This document shows positions 36,263 through 48,502 of a stretch of 64,000 nucleotides of DNA, one piece after another. A program made the translations under genes and the position numbers. The notes below the pieces were generated by a model. It searched no databases, was not told the origin of the DNA, and was given only the letters and a program-made list of their open reading frames with translations. The stretch's first letter is position 1; each line of letters starts with the position of its first letter. The DNA comes from Protula sp. h YS-2021. Its lineage: Eukaryota; Annelida; Polychaeta; Sabellida; Serpulidae. Where the stretch lies: NCBI GenBank assembly GCA_949752745.1, contig OX457033.1:19383907-19447906 (forward strand), read 5' to 3'.

Positions 36263-37530
36263 TCAATGCTCTCTCTCCCTTGCCTAGGTTTTTTATGACT
36301 CAATGGCCTCTCTCCCTTGACTAGGTTTTCTACTCAATGCGCTCTCTCATTTGATTAGGTATTATTTACTCAATGGTCTCTCTCCCTTGACTAGGTTTTT
36401 ATGATTCAATGGTCTCTCTTCCTTGACTAGGTGTTTTATGACTCAATGTTCTCTCTCCCTTGACTAGGTTTTCTTACTCAATGCTCTCTCTCTTTTGACT
36501 AGGTTTTTAATGACTCAATGGTCTCTCTCCTTTGACTAGGTTTTTTATGACTCAATGGTCTCTCTCCCTTGAATAGGTTTTTGTTACTCAATCCTCTCTC
36601 TCCCTTGATTAGGTTTTTTGCTAAATGCGGTCTCTCATTTGACTAGGTTATATTTTACTCAATGCTCTCTCTCCTTTGACTAGGTTTTCTACTCAATGCT
36701 CTCTCTCCCTTGACTAGGTTTTCTACTCAATGCGCTCTCTCATTTGATTAGGTTTTATTTACTCAATGCTCTTTCTCCCTTGACTAGGTTTTTTATGACT
36801 TAATGCTCTCTCTCCCTTGACTAGGTTTTTTTTATGACTCAATGCTCTCTCTCCCTTGACCAGGATTTTTTTATTCAATGCTCTCTCTGCCTTGACTAGG
36901 CTTTTTTATGACTCAATGGTCTCTCTCCCTTGACTAGGTTTTTTTTATGACTCAATGCTCTCTCTCCCTTGACTAGGTGTTTTTACTCAATGCTCTCTCT
37001 CCCTTGACTAGGTTTACTACTCAATGTTCTCTCTCCCTTGGCCAGGATTTTTTTTTATTCAATGCTCTCTCTCCCTTGATTAGGTTTTTATGACCCAATG
37101 GTCTCTCTCCCTTGACTAGGTTTTCTTACTCAATGCTCTCTCTCCTTTGACTAGGTTTTCATCTCAATGCTCTCTCTCCCTTGACGAGGTTTTTTTTACT
37201 TGACGAGGTTTTTTTACTTAATGCTCTCTCTCCCTTGACGAGGCTTTTTCATGACTCAATGCCCTCTCTCCCTTGACTAGGTTTTTTTATGACTTAATGC
37301 TCTCTCTCTCCCTTGACTAGGTTTTTTTTACTCAATGCTCTCTCTCCCTTGACTAGGTTTTTTATGACTTAATGCTCTCTCTCCCTTGACTAGGTTTTTT
37401 TTTACTCAATGGCCTCTCTCCCTTGACTAGGTTTTTTTTTACTCAATGCTCTCTCTCCATTGACTAGGTTTTCTGCTCAATGCTCTCTGTCCCTTGACCA
37501 GGAATTTTTTTACTCTATGCTCTCTCTCCA
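36262..37530. repeat. ~37-bp minisatellite, more than 30 units
   Basis: Units of 33-42 bp around 'ctctctcccttgactaggtt' followed by a variable T run and 'atgactcaatg'. Length variation is mainly in the T run. No gene. Confidence 0.95.
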
Positions 37531-38040
37531 ACCCTTCCATCTCTGTAACTTCCCCTGGACTGTTACCTTTTAGGATCTTCAGCAACTTGACAGCTAAAAT
37601 GTGTGAATGCGTCCGTTTACATATTGAACAGCGGTAGTTCCCAGTAAAACCGCTTGAGGTCACATGATTAACAACGGCCCTAAGTGCAAGAAACGAAACC
37701 TGACATCGGCGACAACATCTGCTTAACTACAGGCAAACAGAAAACACTCAACGTTTGCTTATGGTCATTTTTGAGGATTTATCTGTTAAATATTTTCATC
37801 GGCAAGTTAAATACGCACGGCTGGATCCAGGATTAACAATGTACAAGTTGCTATTATAGCCAAGTGTCGATCTTAGTGATCAGTAGACAGTAAATTGAAG
37901 GGTTTGGTGATGGCACCTCATGGAGCTGCTGGTCCCCGATGGAGCACCTCTTAGTTTTAATATAACGTGGCAAGTCATGTCCAGAAAAACACCTTGACGC
38001 TGTCGTAGTGGAGGAACGGTACTTGGTAAGAATTAAGTAC

Positions 38041-38570
38041 TCTATACAACCTGGTAAACGGTCATCTGGCCCCCCCGGTCAACTGCCCCCCCCCCCAGTC
38101 AACTGCCCCCCCAGTCAACTGCCCCCCCCCTTTTTTGCAACCCGGTCGACTGCCCCCCCCTTGCAATATGACGGGGTCGTCATCTGCCCCCCCCCCCCCT
38201 CTCCTTTTTTTAGTGGAAAAACATTCTTTAAAAATTAGGCAATCGTGATGTCCCCGTCTACTTCGTCTCCGAAACAATTGATCTTCATTGATCTCTTCAC
38301 CAATATTGATCTTAGGAGAGACTGATCCGTAAACTAATTGCAAGTCTAATTGCAATTAGTTTCCTATTGGTGAATTACAATTTACCGAGGTGCAATACAT
38401 TCAATAAATTGAATATAAATTTATTTATTGTGTCTTTGTAAGCCAAGAGACCACCCCTCCACTTTGAGGGAGGGGGGGGGGGGCAGTCGACCGGGTTGCA
38501 AAAAAGGGGGGCAGATGACAGGGGGGCAGTTGACCGGGGGGGGGCAGATGACCGGGATTCATACAACCTA
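38041..38570. mobile_element. Poly-C/poly-G-tipped foldback element (ggtcatctgccccc)
   Basis: The left side has multiple units 'ggtca-tctg/actg' each followed by a C run, plus 'ttgcaacccggtcgactg'. The right side has the inverse (cagtcgaccgggttgcaa, then cagatgaccggg). Outer phrases 'tacaacc' and 'ggttgta' are also inverted. A ~270-bp AT-rich core has no gene. Pro-rich and Gly-rich frames are artefacts. Confidence 0.65.
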
Positions 38571-39649
38571 GCGCCTTAAAATAAAAAAAAAATTGGGACC
38601 ATGCAAAAGTACATGTGCATGGAGTGAAATGGGTGGGGACAGTCATGGGCTATGAGTACGCTGATATTACACTCAGAAGGGACGGTAGTGGGGAGGGGGC
38701 GGGAGGGTCGGGGGTACAAATTTTATACGCTTAGAGAGGGGGTAAACATCAGAAGTGCGTGTTTATTATATGGATGGTCGGGGCGGAGGTGGGTGGGGGG
38801 GGGGGGGGGTGGCACAGTGCTGAGTACGCGCAATTCGAAAAGATCTAAACATTTTTCAACATTTTATTCTGGAGAGAGCGGCGGGGGGGGGGGGGTGGAA
38901 GAGGCGAGCGGAAGGAGAGGGGACCGGGAGGAGAGGGGGGGTATGCACTAAATCCCTATCTTGATGTCACCAGGAAAAAATACCGGAACTTGTATCTATT
39001 AACGGACAGCAATTGGACCATGTTGAAATTTCGAGAGTTGTTGGTTTTGTGGTGTGCATCACTTGGGTGAATAGCGGAGTGTAAAAAAAGTAGCATGGAA
39101 ACTGGAAACTGTTCCTGCGTTATAATTAGCCTTTTTATCCGAGCTACCCACACATAAAAATATCAAAGTAACATCCCAACATATTTTTGTCATGCGCATC
39201 ATAGAGTAGATGTAGGGCTGTGTGTGCAGCTGTAACAACACGTTTTGTTTTTATGAATCGAGTTCTCATTACTGCTGTGCGAGAAAAATATATAATTTTG
39301 TTGCCGGACTTTTAGTCACGTTTTCGACCTTTTTCGACCATTTGACGCTCGACCTTATCTTCCTTTTAGAAAGTGATACTAATAGGGGGTGAAATACCAG
39401 GTGGGGAGGGGGGAGGGAGGAAGATAGCCTAGTCTGTAACGGGTATAAGATATACTGTCACACCGGGCATTCCAAAATGGGGGGAATGTCTCCGCGCTGG
39501 AAACTCTCTGGGATTCTACGCAAGATCATTTAACTATTCAGCGATCTCCAGCTGAAAACTAATCCAGTCTGGCTTTGTATATCCTACCTATTCTAATTGT
39601 TGTTTATGCTGAATATATTCATGTATTTTCTTATATTTCCTGTAGCAAA
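38571..39649. other. Stretch upstream of the sacsin-like gene
   Basis: Contains G-rich runs at 38690-38950 and 39390-39420. An acceptor-like tttcctgtag at 39636-39645 just before the ATG suggests an upstream 5' UTR or coding exon that I could not locate. Confidence 0.45.
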
Positions 39650-41275
39650 ATGGAATTTCGAAGTGGGATGATTCAGCCGTCGCTAATTGACGGCCTGAAG
39701 AATATCCTGGATCAGTATCCCGACGACAACCAAATTCTGAAGGTAGGTAAATCATAGAGGTACATAAGAGCTAATTGTAAGGTAAAAAGAACTATACTAC
39801 TACTTCTTGGGTGCCGTCTGACACTCTGTTTAATGATTCATGTAGATAACGATGTGAACATTCTTTTGTAAAAAATAAATACTATTGAACAGTCTTGTTA
39901 AGTAAATGGTTTTTTGTGTAATCTTTAGATAATGAACAGTCGAAGTATTTAATTTAAGGTCTAACAAAAGCAGATATTAAGTCTGCCGGTGCTTTGTGTA
40001 AACAAGTGTGAAAACACAAATACAAAAAAAAATCAGACTACAATAAATCTACCTAAGAATCGAGCTGCCATGCCAGAATTGTGTGGTGTGATAAGGTATG
40101 AGGTTATCCGCAACCAGAATTGTGTGGTGTAAAAAGACATGAGGTTATCCGCAGTCCGAATTGTGTGGTGTGAAAAGACATGAGGTTATCCGCAGTCCGA
40201 ATTGTGTTAGGTTGAAAAGGCATGAGGTTATTCGCAGCCCGAATTGTGTGGTGTGAAAAGGCATGAGGTTATTCGCAGCCAGAATTGTGTGGTGTGAAAA
40301 AGCATGAGGTTATTCGCAGCCAGAATTGTGTGGTGTGATAAGGTATGAGGTTATCCGCAGCCAGAATTGTGTGGTGTGAAAAGGCATGAAGTTTTCCGCA
40401 GCAAGAACTGTGTGGTGTGAAAAAGGACGAGGTTATCCACAGGAAACGGCAGCTAAAGAGCTTTTTACCACAATTAGGGGGGTTTGTTGGCAAGGTGGAG
40501 AGGGTGGGCGGTTGGTTGGTAGTTGTTTGCACTGAACACAGTACACGTGTTTCCAATGTTCCTTGGACGGATTTTTTTTACGCAAAAGTGTCCAAAGACG
40601 ATGTTTTATACACGTCATGACATCAACATCTTCAGAGTTTGCCAAACCGGCTGAGTTAATATAATGCCTCCAGTCCGACTGGACATTCCGTCGTTCAGTG
40701 GACTATCGTATGATTTTACAAATAGCAGCGTGGTGTGCGGCGTTTTATGGGAAATAGGAAGTTGTGAAACTGACCTAAAAGATACCCGTGCGATCCCGCC
40801 ACAACCTCATTTGCTGTTTGTACCTTTCGAATGCCCCAAAAGCGATAACATTTATATATTTACTCAGAAAAAAATAGTATTCATGATGAAAAAGGTATAG
40901 GCAATTTTTTTGTTCTTTTAAAATTATTTAAACTTATTAGTATGCCATGTCAATATGCCACGTCAATGCGGCCAACAATTAAAAAAAAATACCCAAGCGA
41001 CCACAAGTCTCCTGAGTTAACCACGCAAATCTTTGAACATTTTTGTCCCCTATATTCTTGAGGGCATCATCCATGGTCCATTGTTTCAGGAGTTGATACA
41101 AAACGCAGAAGATGCGGGTGCTTCCGTTGTCAAGTTTCTGTATGACAAGTCGCAGTATGGAACAGACCCTGGGAAGCTACACGACCCCGGGCTGGCTCGG
41201 TTCCAGGTAATCATTATTCCTAACAGCAACTCGGTGGGGAAGGCGGGGAGGAGGCGGGTTGCAATTTAGTAAAAA

Positions 41276-41307
<32 letters not shown>

Positions 41308-41330
41308 AGAAGAAGAAAAAGAAGAAGAAG

Positions 41331-41362
<32 letters not shown>

Positions 41363-44300
41363 AACCCCTGTGTGAAACTACTAACTTTATTGAAAATGGG
41401 ACAGAAATACTTTTTACATTTTATTGCTTTAATTCTTCAAAAGTGCCCAGTTTGCAACATGATTCGCACGTTGCGTTTGCTTTGGATCCACGGTGGATGG
41501 TTATTGCTGTATGTTGGACGCAATGAATTGTGTTAACACGCTAAATTGCCTTTCCGATCAAGCGTGACCCCAGTGTCTGCTTTGGGTGTAGTCGCAACTT
41601 CGTTCCTTCCTTTTACTCAACTGAATTTCCGGAATCCACATTGATTTGCGAAATGCTGCATTGTATTAGAAGAGAGTAACATCATCTACGTTTGCATTTA
41701 GACAAAATCGCAGTCCTCACGATTCTCGCGCATTTAGTGACAGTTCTCACGTAGTGGTTACTAGGACGCATGCATTGGTTACCAGTCTTCACGCATTGGT
41801 TACAAGTCCTCAATCATTTGTCACAAGTTTTCAGGCATTTGTTGCCAGTATTGGTTGAATGGTCAACCACATTGGTTGGCAGTCCTTTCGTATTAGTTGT
41901 CAGTCCTCACTCAATGGTTGCCAGTCCTCACGAAATTGGTTGCCAGTCCTCACGCAATGGTTGCCAGTCCTCACGAAATTGGTTGCCAGTCCTCACGCAA
42001 TGGTTGCCAGTCCTCACGCAATGGTTGCCAGTCCTCACTCAATGGTTGCCAGTCCTCACGCAATGGTTGCCAGTCCTCACTCAATGGTTGCCAGTCCTCA
42101 CTCAATGGTTGCCAGTCCTCACGCTTTGGTTACCAGGCCTTACACATTGACTGTCAGTCCTACCGCATCGGTTGCCAGGCGTCATGAATTTGTTGCCAGT
42201 CCTCAATCATTGGTTTGAAAAAAAAATACAATTTTAGTAAAATCTTAACTGACGTGAGGGAAACAGTTTGACTCTCTTGAAATGTTGGCCAAACGGGTAG
42301 ATTAATTAATTGTCTGGGTTTCAGTTTCGGTTTAGTTTTATTTTTCTCCTCCTGGCAATTTATTTAAAAGTCGTAAAATTTTGATTAGAAGCAGGGCGCA
42401 TAAGTGTACAACTGGCCATTATTTTTTTGTCGAATCGCTAAATATTCGCGAAAATATTGACCGAAAACCAATTTTCTTTAAAAGAAAACATATATATGTC
42501 CTCTTATGATTTTAGTTAAACACATAATAAAATGGTGATTAAATGTAGGGCAACAAATGTTCATCTAACTGTTCAGTCCGGCAGTTTACCCAAAAATTAT
42601 GGAATGTTGGGGGAAAAAACACATCCTGATTAAGATCTTAATTACCGCAAGGATATCACTTATTGTCTTGACATTTTGTTTAACCAGACATTACTACCTA
42701 CGTGTCTGCTACTTGTTTTGGTGATTCACCAAAACATTGACAGAAACATTGGCGATATACCATTTATGTATTAAAATCCTGACTGGCGCAGGGCACATAG
42801 CCTTAATGTGTTGACATTTTTGTTACAGGTTATACTTATGTGTCATAAATCTTTAATTCTTTTTTAAACACCGCCAGGTCACTTCTTTTTATTTGTGAGT
42901 TTTCTAACCCGGCCTGAGGATGAGAAACAAGGTTATTTTTTTCATCGCTTTATTAGAGAATATATTTATAACAGAAAACATGAAATAAAATTATAAAACC
43001 AAACTCGCATTTGGACTGATCCACCCCTGCCCCCCACCCCCCCCTCCCCTCCCTCCTCAGCCTTGCGTATTATTCGCGCTTGCCTTCCAGTGCTTCAGGT
43101 TTCGAGAGGGTTTTCCTGATCAGTCCTCCAGCTCGTGTGGTTTACCACTGTATTTTCCCCTGACACAACAGTGATAAACGAAACTGGTTTGCAGGGCCAA
43201 GCTCTCTATGCTTACAACGATGCCCAGTTCAGTAAGGCAGACTGGACAGGAATACGCATGATCCAGAAAAGCGTGAAAAAGAACGACCCGATGAGAGTGG
43301 GCAGGTTTGGACTAGGGTTCAAATCTGTGTTTCATATGACAGGTATGTTGTCCTTTTCACTTTGTGATATAAGTGTTGTTTTTCTAAAGCATTTTCAATC
43401 TGTCGTACTCAGCTTGCTTCGAAAAATGTTGAATTATATTTTTTGATAACATAAATTATATTTTATCCGGGGAGGGGGCATTTGGTATCATATGTGTTGC
43501 AATGTGCGTCCATAAACGGGAGAAAGGGAGTCATTTTGATTGCCAAGTTCTTTCAAACACTGGGTGATTTTTATTCAGTGTTTCAACAAAAAAGGGGTTT
43601 TATTGCAACTGCACTCCGAGTTTGGTTAAAAGGGGGTATATTCTTTTAAACTTTGCACTTTGAATATAGGGGCCGTATTAAAAAGTCATGACCACGTGTG
43701 GTAACCTGTGTGTACTTGAATAACTCCCCCCCCCCCAACCGACCCTTCCTCTGGATTTTTTTGCGATTAATATTTGTTCAAGTTATCTGTGTATTTCTTT
43801 CATTCTTTGCTTGCTGTAAAAATAAACAAGTGATCTGTAGGGCCGTCGATTGTTATCGTGCTGTTTGTTTTTTTCTGGGGGTTTAAGGGGGGAGGGGGCT
43901 TTGTTGTACATTTTTTTTCAAGATATGACTTTGATTTTTAAACAGAATATTGTGTTATTGTGGTTATACTCTTTTCAGATCTGGTCGGTATATTATCAGG
44001 GGACGAGTTAGGATTTTTAGACCCACATGAAAGGTATTTTGAAACAACACCAGACGAAGGTGAACGCCCAAGGCCTACATCTAGCTATGCGTGGAAACTG
44101 GGCAGTGAAGAACTGCTTAAAATACCGCATCAATTCGAACCCTTCAATCAATCACTCTTCGGTCTTTCAGGAACAATTTTCAGATTTCCACTTCGGTCAA
44201 ATGCAGCTCTGTCTAAAATTTCAACCACCACTTATACAGAAAAGAAAATAGATACTCTTTTCGAAATGTTTAAGTATGAGGCACATTCGTTCTTGCTTTT

Positions 44301-46863
44301 TCTCACCAACATTGAAAAAATTGAGATATATTCAAAAGAAGCTAAAGATGCCGAACCGGAACTTCTCTTTGCGGTGCAAATAGACGATTTATGCCTGGAA
44401 AACACGCGGCATCACAGACAAGACTTTCGAAAAAACGTATCCGACCACTGGTTGCAACAACCTTATCACGTGACTTACCAAACAGCGACTGTCTGTACGG
44501 AACCAAAGAGAGGCCAAGCTAAAAAGCAGTGGTTGATGTGTCACTACTTTGAAGGAGGAAGTGACAGCTTACTGGAGGGTATCATGCAACAAGGCCAGAC
44601 AAAACTTCTACCGTGGGTCGGCATTTGCTTACCCTTAAATACACAAGACACAGCAATACCAAGGGGACAGGTTTTTTGTTTTCTTCCCCTACCTGCAGAG
44701 GAACCAAGCGCAACTGGATTTTATTTTCACGTGCATGGATATTTTGCTGTCGATCAAAACAGGTATGTCAAATATTCCGTTTTATTCCTTACTATTTTCT
44801 ACGGACAACGTAACGCTTAAAAGTCAAGGTAGCTACGAGAGCCACGATAGCTACCTGAAAAAAAAAAACAGAATTTAATTCGAATCTAAATTTATTTGAC
44901 TGGCGTTTTTTTCTTTTTAGATTTAACTGGAAACAAAGAAAAATGTCTTTAAAATATCGTTTTTAGACGCCATTTAAAATGGCCATCAGCTGACCAGCGA
45001 ACAACGGAGGTCACTGATGAAGCTTTGCGATGGAACGTTGCCATGGTGAAAGAGACTCTGCCAAGAGCCGTTGCCAAGGCTGTTCAGTACTGCATTAAAG
45101 AGAAATACGGACCAGAAGATGTATACAGACTTTACCCGGATCCGACCTTCTTGCAAGGTCATTGGGCTGATCTCTCTCCATCTTTTTACGACAACATACA
45201 GAGCGAGTGTGTTTATTACACTACTGAACATCAAGGAGAATGGTTATCGGCACGTCAGGCCTGCGTTGTTCCGGAAACGGAAAAACACCGTGACGTCATC
45301 ACTCGGATACTACTGGGAAGTGATCTCAGATCAAACCTAGTTGCCCCGCCGAGTTATGTCCTAAGGTGCCTCCCACAAAAGCCAAAGGAAGTAAGTAAAA
45401 AAATGCCACAGCTCTCTCAACTTTTATCACATTATAAAACTCTTTGCCTTGATCATTTGCAAAAAAGATAACAACTGTCGATGTCATCTTTTAAACATAC
45501 GCCATTGTGCGGACAAAGTATTGTTAAATAACGTTTTTATATTTGAATATTCATACACATTTTTTTTTCTCGGTTTTGAAAGCCCTTACAGCTTTTAATA
45601 CAAATCCGAAGAAGGGATCTGTGACAGCATGCATCGTTTCTCTGACGTATTAAAGGATGGGGGGAGGGAGGGGGTGGAATACGTCTGGACGACTGAATAT
45701 AACTGTAAACAGCTGTGTGCTTTCGTCGTGTGTTTTAGGTCACAGATGTCATTCTGGCCTCCTTTTTGTGCTCTGGAGACACTCAGGGAGCCTTGGACAG
45801 GGAAGAAAGAAGTCAACTTGTAGAATATTTCAGTCGATCTCAAGAGAGCATAAGGCATTTGAACTCCTTGAAACTGTGCGAATTGCAGGTGAGAATTTGA
45901 ATATTGAGCATCATTCATATATATTTTTAAATAATTTTTACGTAAGGTAATTTTTAAGAGAGAGAAGAACCTCGTTTAGAATGGCATTTGTCTTTTGAGG
46001 TTTCCATTACCTCAATTCCTGTAATAAATCAAAGTAAAACAATCCACCTTCCCACATCACATTTTTCACAATCCACCTTCCCACATCACATTTTTCACAA
46101 TCCACCTTCCCACATCACATTTTTCACAATCCACCTTCCGACATCACATTTTTCACAATCCACCTTCCCACATCACATTTTTCACAATCCACCTTCCCAC
46201 ATCACATTTTTCACAATCCACCTTCCCACACTACACCTCACAAAGCACCTTTGCTCACAATACACCATTTCATAACACCTTCTCACACAACGCTTGGCAT
46301 TACACCTTCCCACATTACACCTTCCTACGTTACACCTTCCCACATTGCACCTTCCCACATTGCCTTCTCACAGTACACCTCACACTCTACATCAGTAAAA
46401 TGCTGATCATGTGATCAACATCTGTTCTCCATGCTAAACCACCTTTGTTTGCCATATGTAGTCACCTCATGGTAGGAGCTATAACCGTATATAGGATAAC
46501 ATGATTTATTACAAACATATGTTCATATGTTTATAACTTGGTAAACATGTGTTATACGTCATCATGTTGTGAAGAGTTTTTAGATGTAATGTAAACAAAT
46601 AATCGTGATTTTAACGTAAATAAACAACAAACAAATATAAGCAACTCACTATCATTACGTCATTTCCGGACAATATTTTCATGCCTCTTATTTGTTTGCA
46701 CAGAATGGAAACGTGGTTACATTTGAGAATACCTGTTACTACGACGGTTTAGACTGTCAGACACACCTGACGGACATTTTACCAGGGTTAAGGCATCTGT
46801 TCCACGTCCAAGTACCCAGAGGCGACCCATTTCATGAAGTACTACACAAAGTAGCAACATCAG
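39650..46863 (+). CDS. Sacsin-like GHKL (HSP90-type ATPase fold) protein, N-terminal exons, incomplete
   Basis: Seven exons can be joined in phase: 39650-39742, 41090-41206, 43195-43342, 43979-44762, 44967-45390, 45739-45888 and 46704-46863, giving about 625 residues and still open. Every junction has gt..ag borders. Sacsin repeat landmarks appear in order: [13 protein letters not shown], then [12 protein letters not shown] (the N-box binding ATP and Mg), VKFLYD, then [28 protein letters not shown] (glycine-rich lid) and [13 protein letters not shown]. Sacsin proteins carry such HSP90-like N-domains and act as large chaperone or scaffold factors; cnidarians have many sacsin-like genes. The last donor (cag/gtactt, phase 1) points to further exons, but next comes a Polinton. 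The introns hold three minisatellites. The start is the first in-frame ATG and is uncertain. Confidence 0.82.
40075..40440. repeat. ~42-bp minisatellite in sacsin-like intron 1
   Basis: About eight to nine units with 'gaattgtgtggtgtgaaaag' and 'catgaggttatccgcagcc'. Confidence 0.9.
41273..41356. repeat. (GAA)n/(GAAA)n microsatellite in intron 2
   Basis: Purine-rich GAA triplets grading into GAAA tetranucleotides. Confidence 0.95.
41755..42215. repeat. 21-bp minisatellite in intron 2
   Basis: Around 20 units of 'ttggttgccagtcctcacgc' with edge units degraded. The 21-bp period keeps frames open, so repeating-peptide frames on the + strand are artefacts. Confidence 0.93.
43465..43745 (+). repeat. 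Interspersed repeat family B, copy in intron 3
   Basis: Shares 'cgtccataaacggg', 'gcactccgagtttggttaaa', 'aaaaagtcatgacc' and a C-run tip with copies at 725, 22495, 24190 and 25810. Confidence 0.5.
46034..46245. repeat. 29-bp minisatellite in intron 6
   Basis: About seven units of 'cacaatccaccttcccacat' plus 'cacattttt', followed by degenerate 'acaccttcccacat' pieces to about 46385. Confidence 0.93.
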
Positions 46864-47043
46864 GTACTTTTGGCTATATATGTGGGGCGAATTTGGTGAT
46901 AAGATTCGTAAAAAATAAACATCCAGGGGAACAACCAAGACGTTCTTTTCCGGATTCTCGTAAAATACCATTTGCATAGAATAAATTTAGGTCGTCCATA
47001 ATTTGGCATTAGTAAGTAGTATAGAGATAGGATAGATACCCGT

Positions 47044-47110
47044 TCCGCGGACCGCGGACACACGGACCCCCCCCCACCCCCCTACCCTAGCAGACCCCCC
47101 CCCACCCCCC
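47044..47110. other. C-rich block with CCGCGGACCGCGG palindrome
   Basis: Contains ccgcggaccgcgg and two C-runs in 'ggacccccccccaccccccta' and 'cagacccccccccacccccc' context. It resembles one arm of the foldback elements at 31576 and 38041. It lies between the last sacsin-like exon and the Polinton, and no matching arm was seen nearby. Confidence 0.5.
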
Positions 47111-47159
47111 TACCCCTAATAAAACTCGTCAGACCAGCTTAATTTAGCACGTATGTGAA

Positions 47160-47333
47160 TGGTTTTTTAAGCACCAATGTTACATAATGAATTGAGGTTA
47201 TCCTTTTGTAAATGATACGGGGGTTAATTTCTTGTGAGTGCATAATTGGTTTTTTGACCATCAATGTTACATAATGAATAGTGGTTATCCTTTTGTGAAT
47301 GATACGGAACTTGATTTCATGTGAGTGGATAAT
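47160..47333. repeat. Two tandem 87-bp repeats left of the Polinton cassette
   Basis: 47160-47246 and 47247-47333 match closely: tggttttttaag/gacc, then aatgttacataatgaat, then ggttatccttttgt and gtgagtg-ataat. They lie upstream of the TATA box and may be part of a terminal repeat or a regulatory region. Confidence 0.85.
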
Positions 47334-47395
47334 GAAATAATTATCTCATGACCGCACCACGGTCTTGGTTTGAAGTGCGTGTATAGAATTTTATA

Positions 47396-47427
47396 TGACG
47401 TCAGACGCTGAACGGGGGGTATATAAG
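47396..47427 (+). promoter_or_regulatory. CRE-like site and TATA box of the left Polinton gene
   Basis: A full palindromic TGACGTCA (47396-47403) is followed by tatataag (47420-47427). The TATA box sits 66 bp before the ATG at 47493, a fitting spacing for a Pol II start near 47450. Confidence 0.65.
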
Positions 47428-47492
47428 CATATCTTTTCCGACCTTCTAACATTATTTTCATTACACTGCGGATATATATATCAATTTGGAAA

Positions 47493-48366
47493 ATGTCGGA
47501 GGGTGCTGAAGGCTATAGTCCAAACCAAGGAGACATTCACCCACGCAATTGTTTATCTGACAGTGTTCAGTTTAATGAAACATTCATTAAAGAGTATGAC
47601 ACAGTAGTCGCTGAGAAAAGAAGAAAAAGGAGACATATACTCGATGTTAACTTTGAAGCCATTCGTAGGAGACTAGAAGAAGACTACCAAATCACCTCTG
47701 ACAAAGGTAACCACTTTAATGTATTATATATCTTATCTCAATGGTTTTAATTATAATTAAAGAAAACAAACTCAACCATTCATACAAAAATCTTAAATGT
47801 AAATAGTTTTATAATTTTATATTTTAGGGTTTAATGAAGAAATAGACGACGTACACTACAAGAAAGTACTTGGGCATGGCTTGAGCGTCATTGTTTGGGA
47901 TAACAATGGAACAACGCAAATAAACTTTGTGCAGAAAATGAGTCCTGAGACCACGCTACAAATCAATTTTTCTCTAGACGAATGGAAAGCCTTGGAGCTT
48001 AGACTCGACGGTCTTTTTCAAGCTATGAAGAAATGCGAACGAGACAGAGCCTATTCTTTGAAATCATATCACATCATAAAGACAATCCATGCTGATGTAA
48101 CGTACTCTAGACGAGGGCCGAGGATAGCTATGTATTATGCTCGTCTCAGCAGGTCTCAAAACCGCCCAGTTCCAACACTCTGTGGCACAATCTTCTTGAG
48201 CAAGAAGCAATTCCTTCGTCTATTGCAAATCATGGGGCGCATTGAAATAGTAATTCCCGAACTCAAATCTCAAAAGCCGTGTTATTTAGAAGACGATCAC
48301 GCAAACCAAATGGTGAAATTGCAGTGTTCCAAGTGCACCCCTTTTCACTTTTTATCCTTTATGTAG
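47493..48366 (+). CDS. Polinton protein with one intron, possible PC4-like domain
   Basis: Two exons, 47493-47706 and 47828-48366, are joined across a 121-bp intron (donor gtaacc, acceptor tatattttag, phase 1), giving 250 residues. The first ~70 residues are charged with a KRRKRRH cluster that could be a nuclear signal. The second exon has GLSVIVWDNNG followed by a beta-rich stretch and FSLDEWKALELRL, reminiscent of the fold and closing helix of PC4-type ssDNA-binding coactivators. That resemblance is my inference from pattern only. It is the first gene after the TATA box and precedes the packaging ATPase. An intron in an otherwise compact viral-like cassette is notable. Confidence 0.65.
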
Positions 48367-48502
48367 CCATCCCGAAAAAAAGGGGACTATTTGAACTTGA
48401 CTTTTATTACTGATCATTCATGCATTCTATGTAAATATGAAAATAAAATAGTTATGATAATCAAGAACCTGGCATTTAATTTTTTGACTTTGACAAAGAC
48501 AC

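Noticed and set aside
41770..42218. Trp/Leu/Pro repeating frames
   Set aside because: The 21-bp minisatellite in an intron keeps three frames open; no gene features.
47006..47030. Possible Polinton tip agtagtatagagatagg with a partial inverse near 63880
   Set aside because: Only eight exact bases plus scattered matches in low-complexity sequence; no matching 6-bp duplication.
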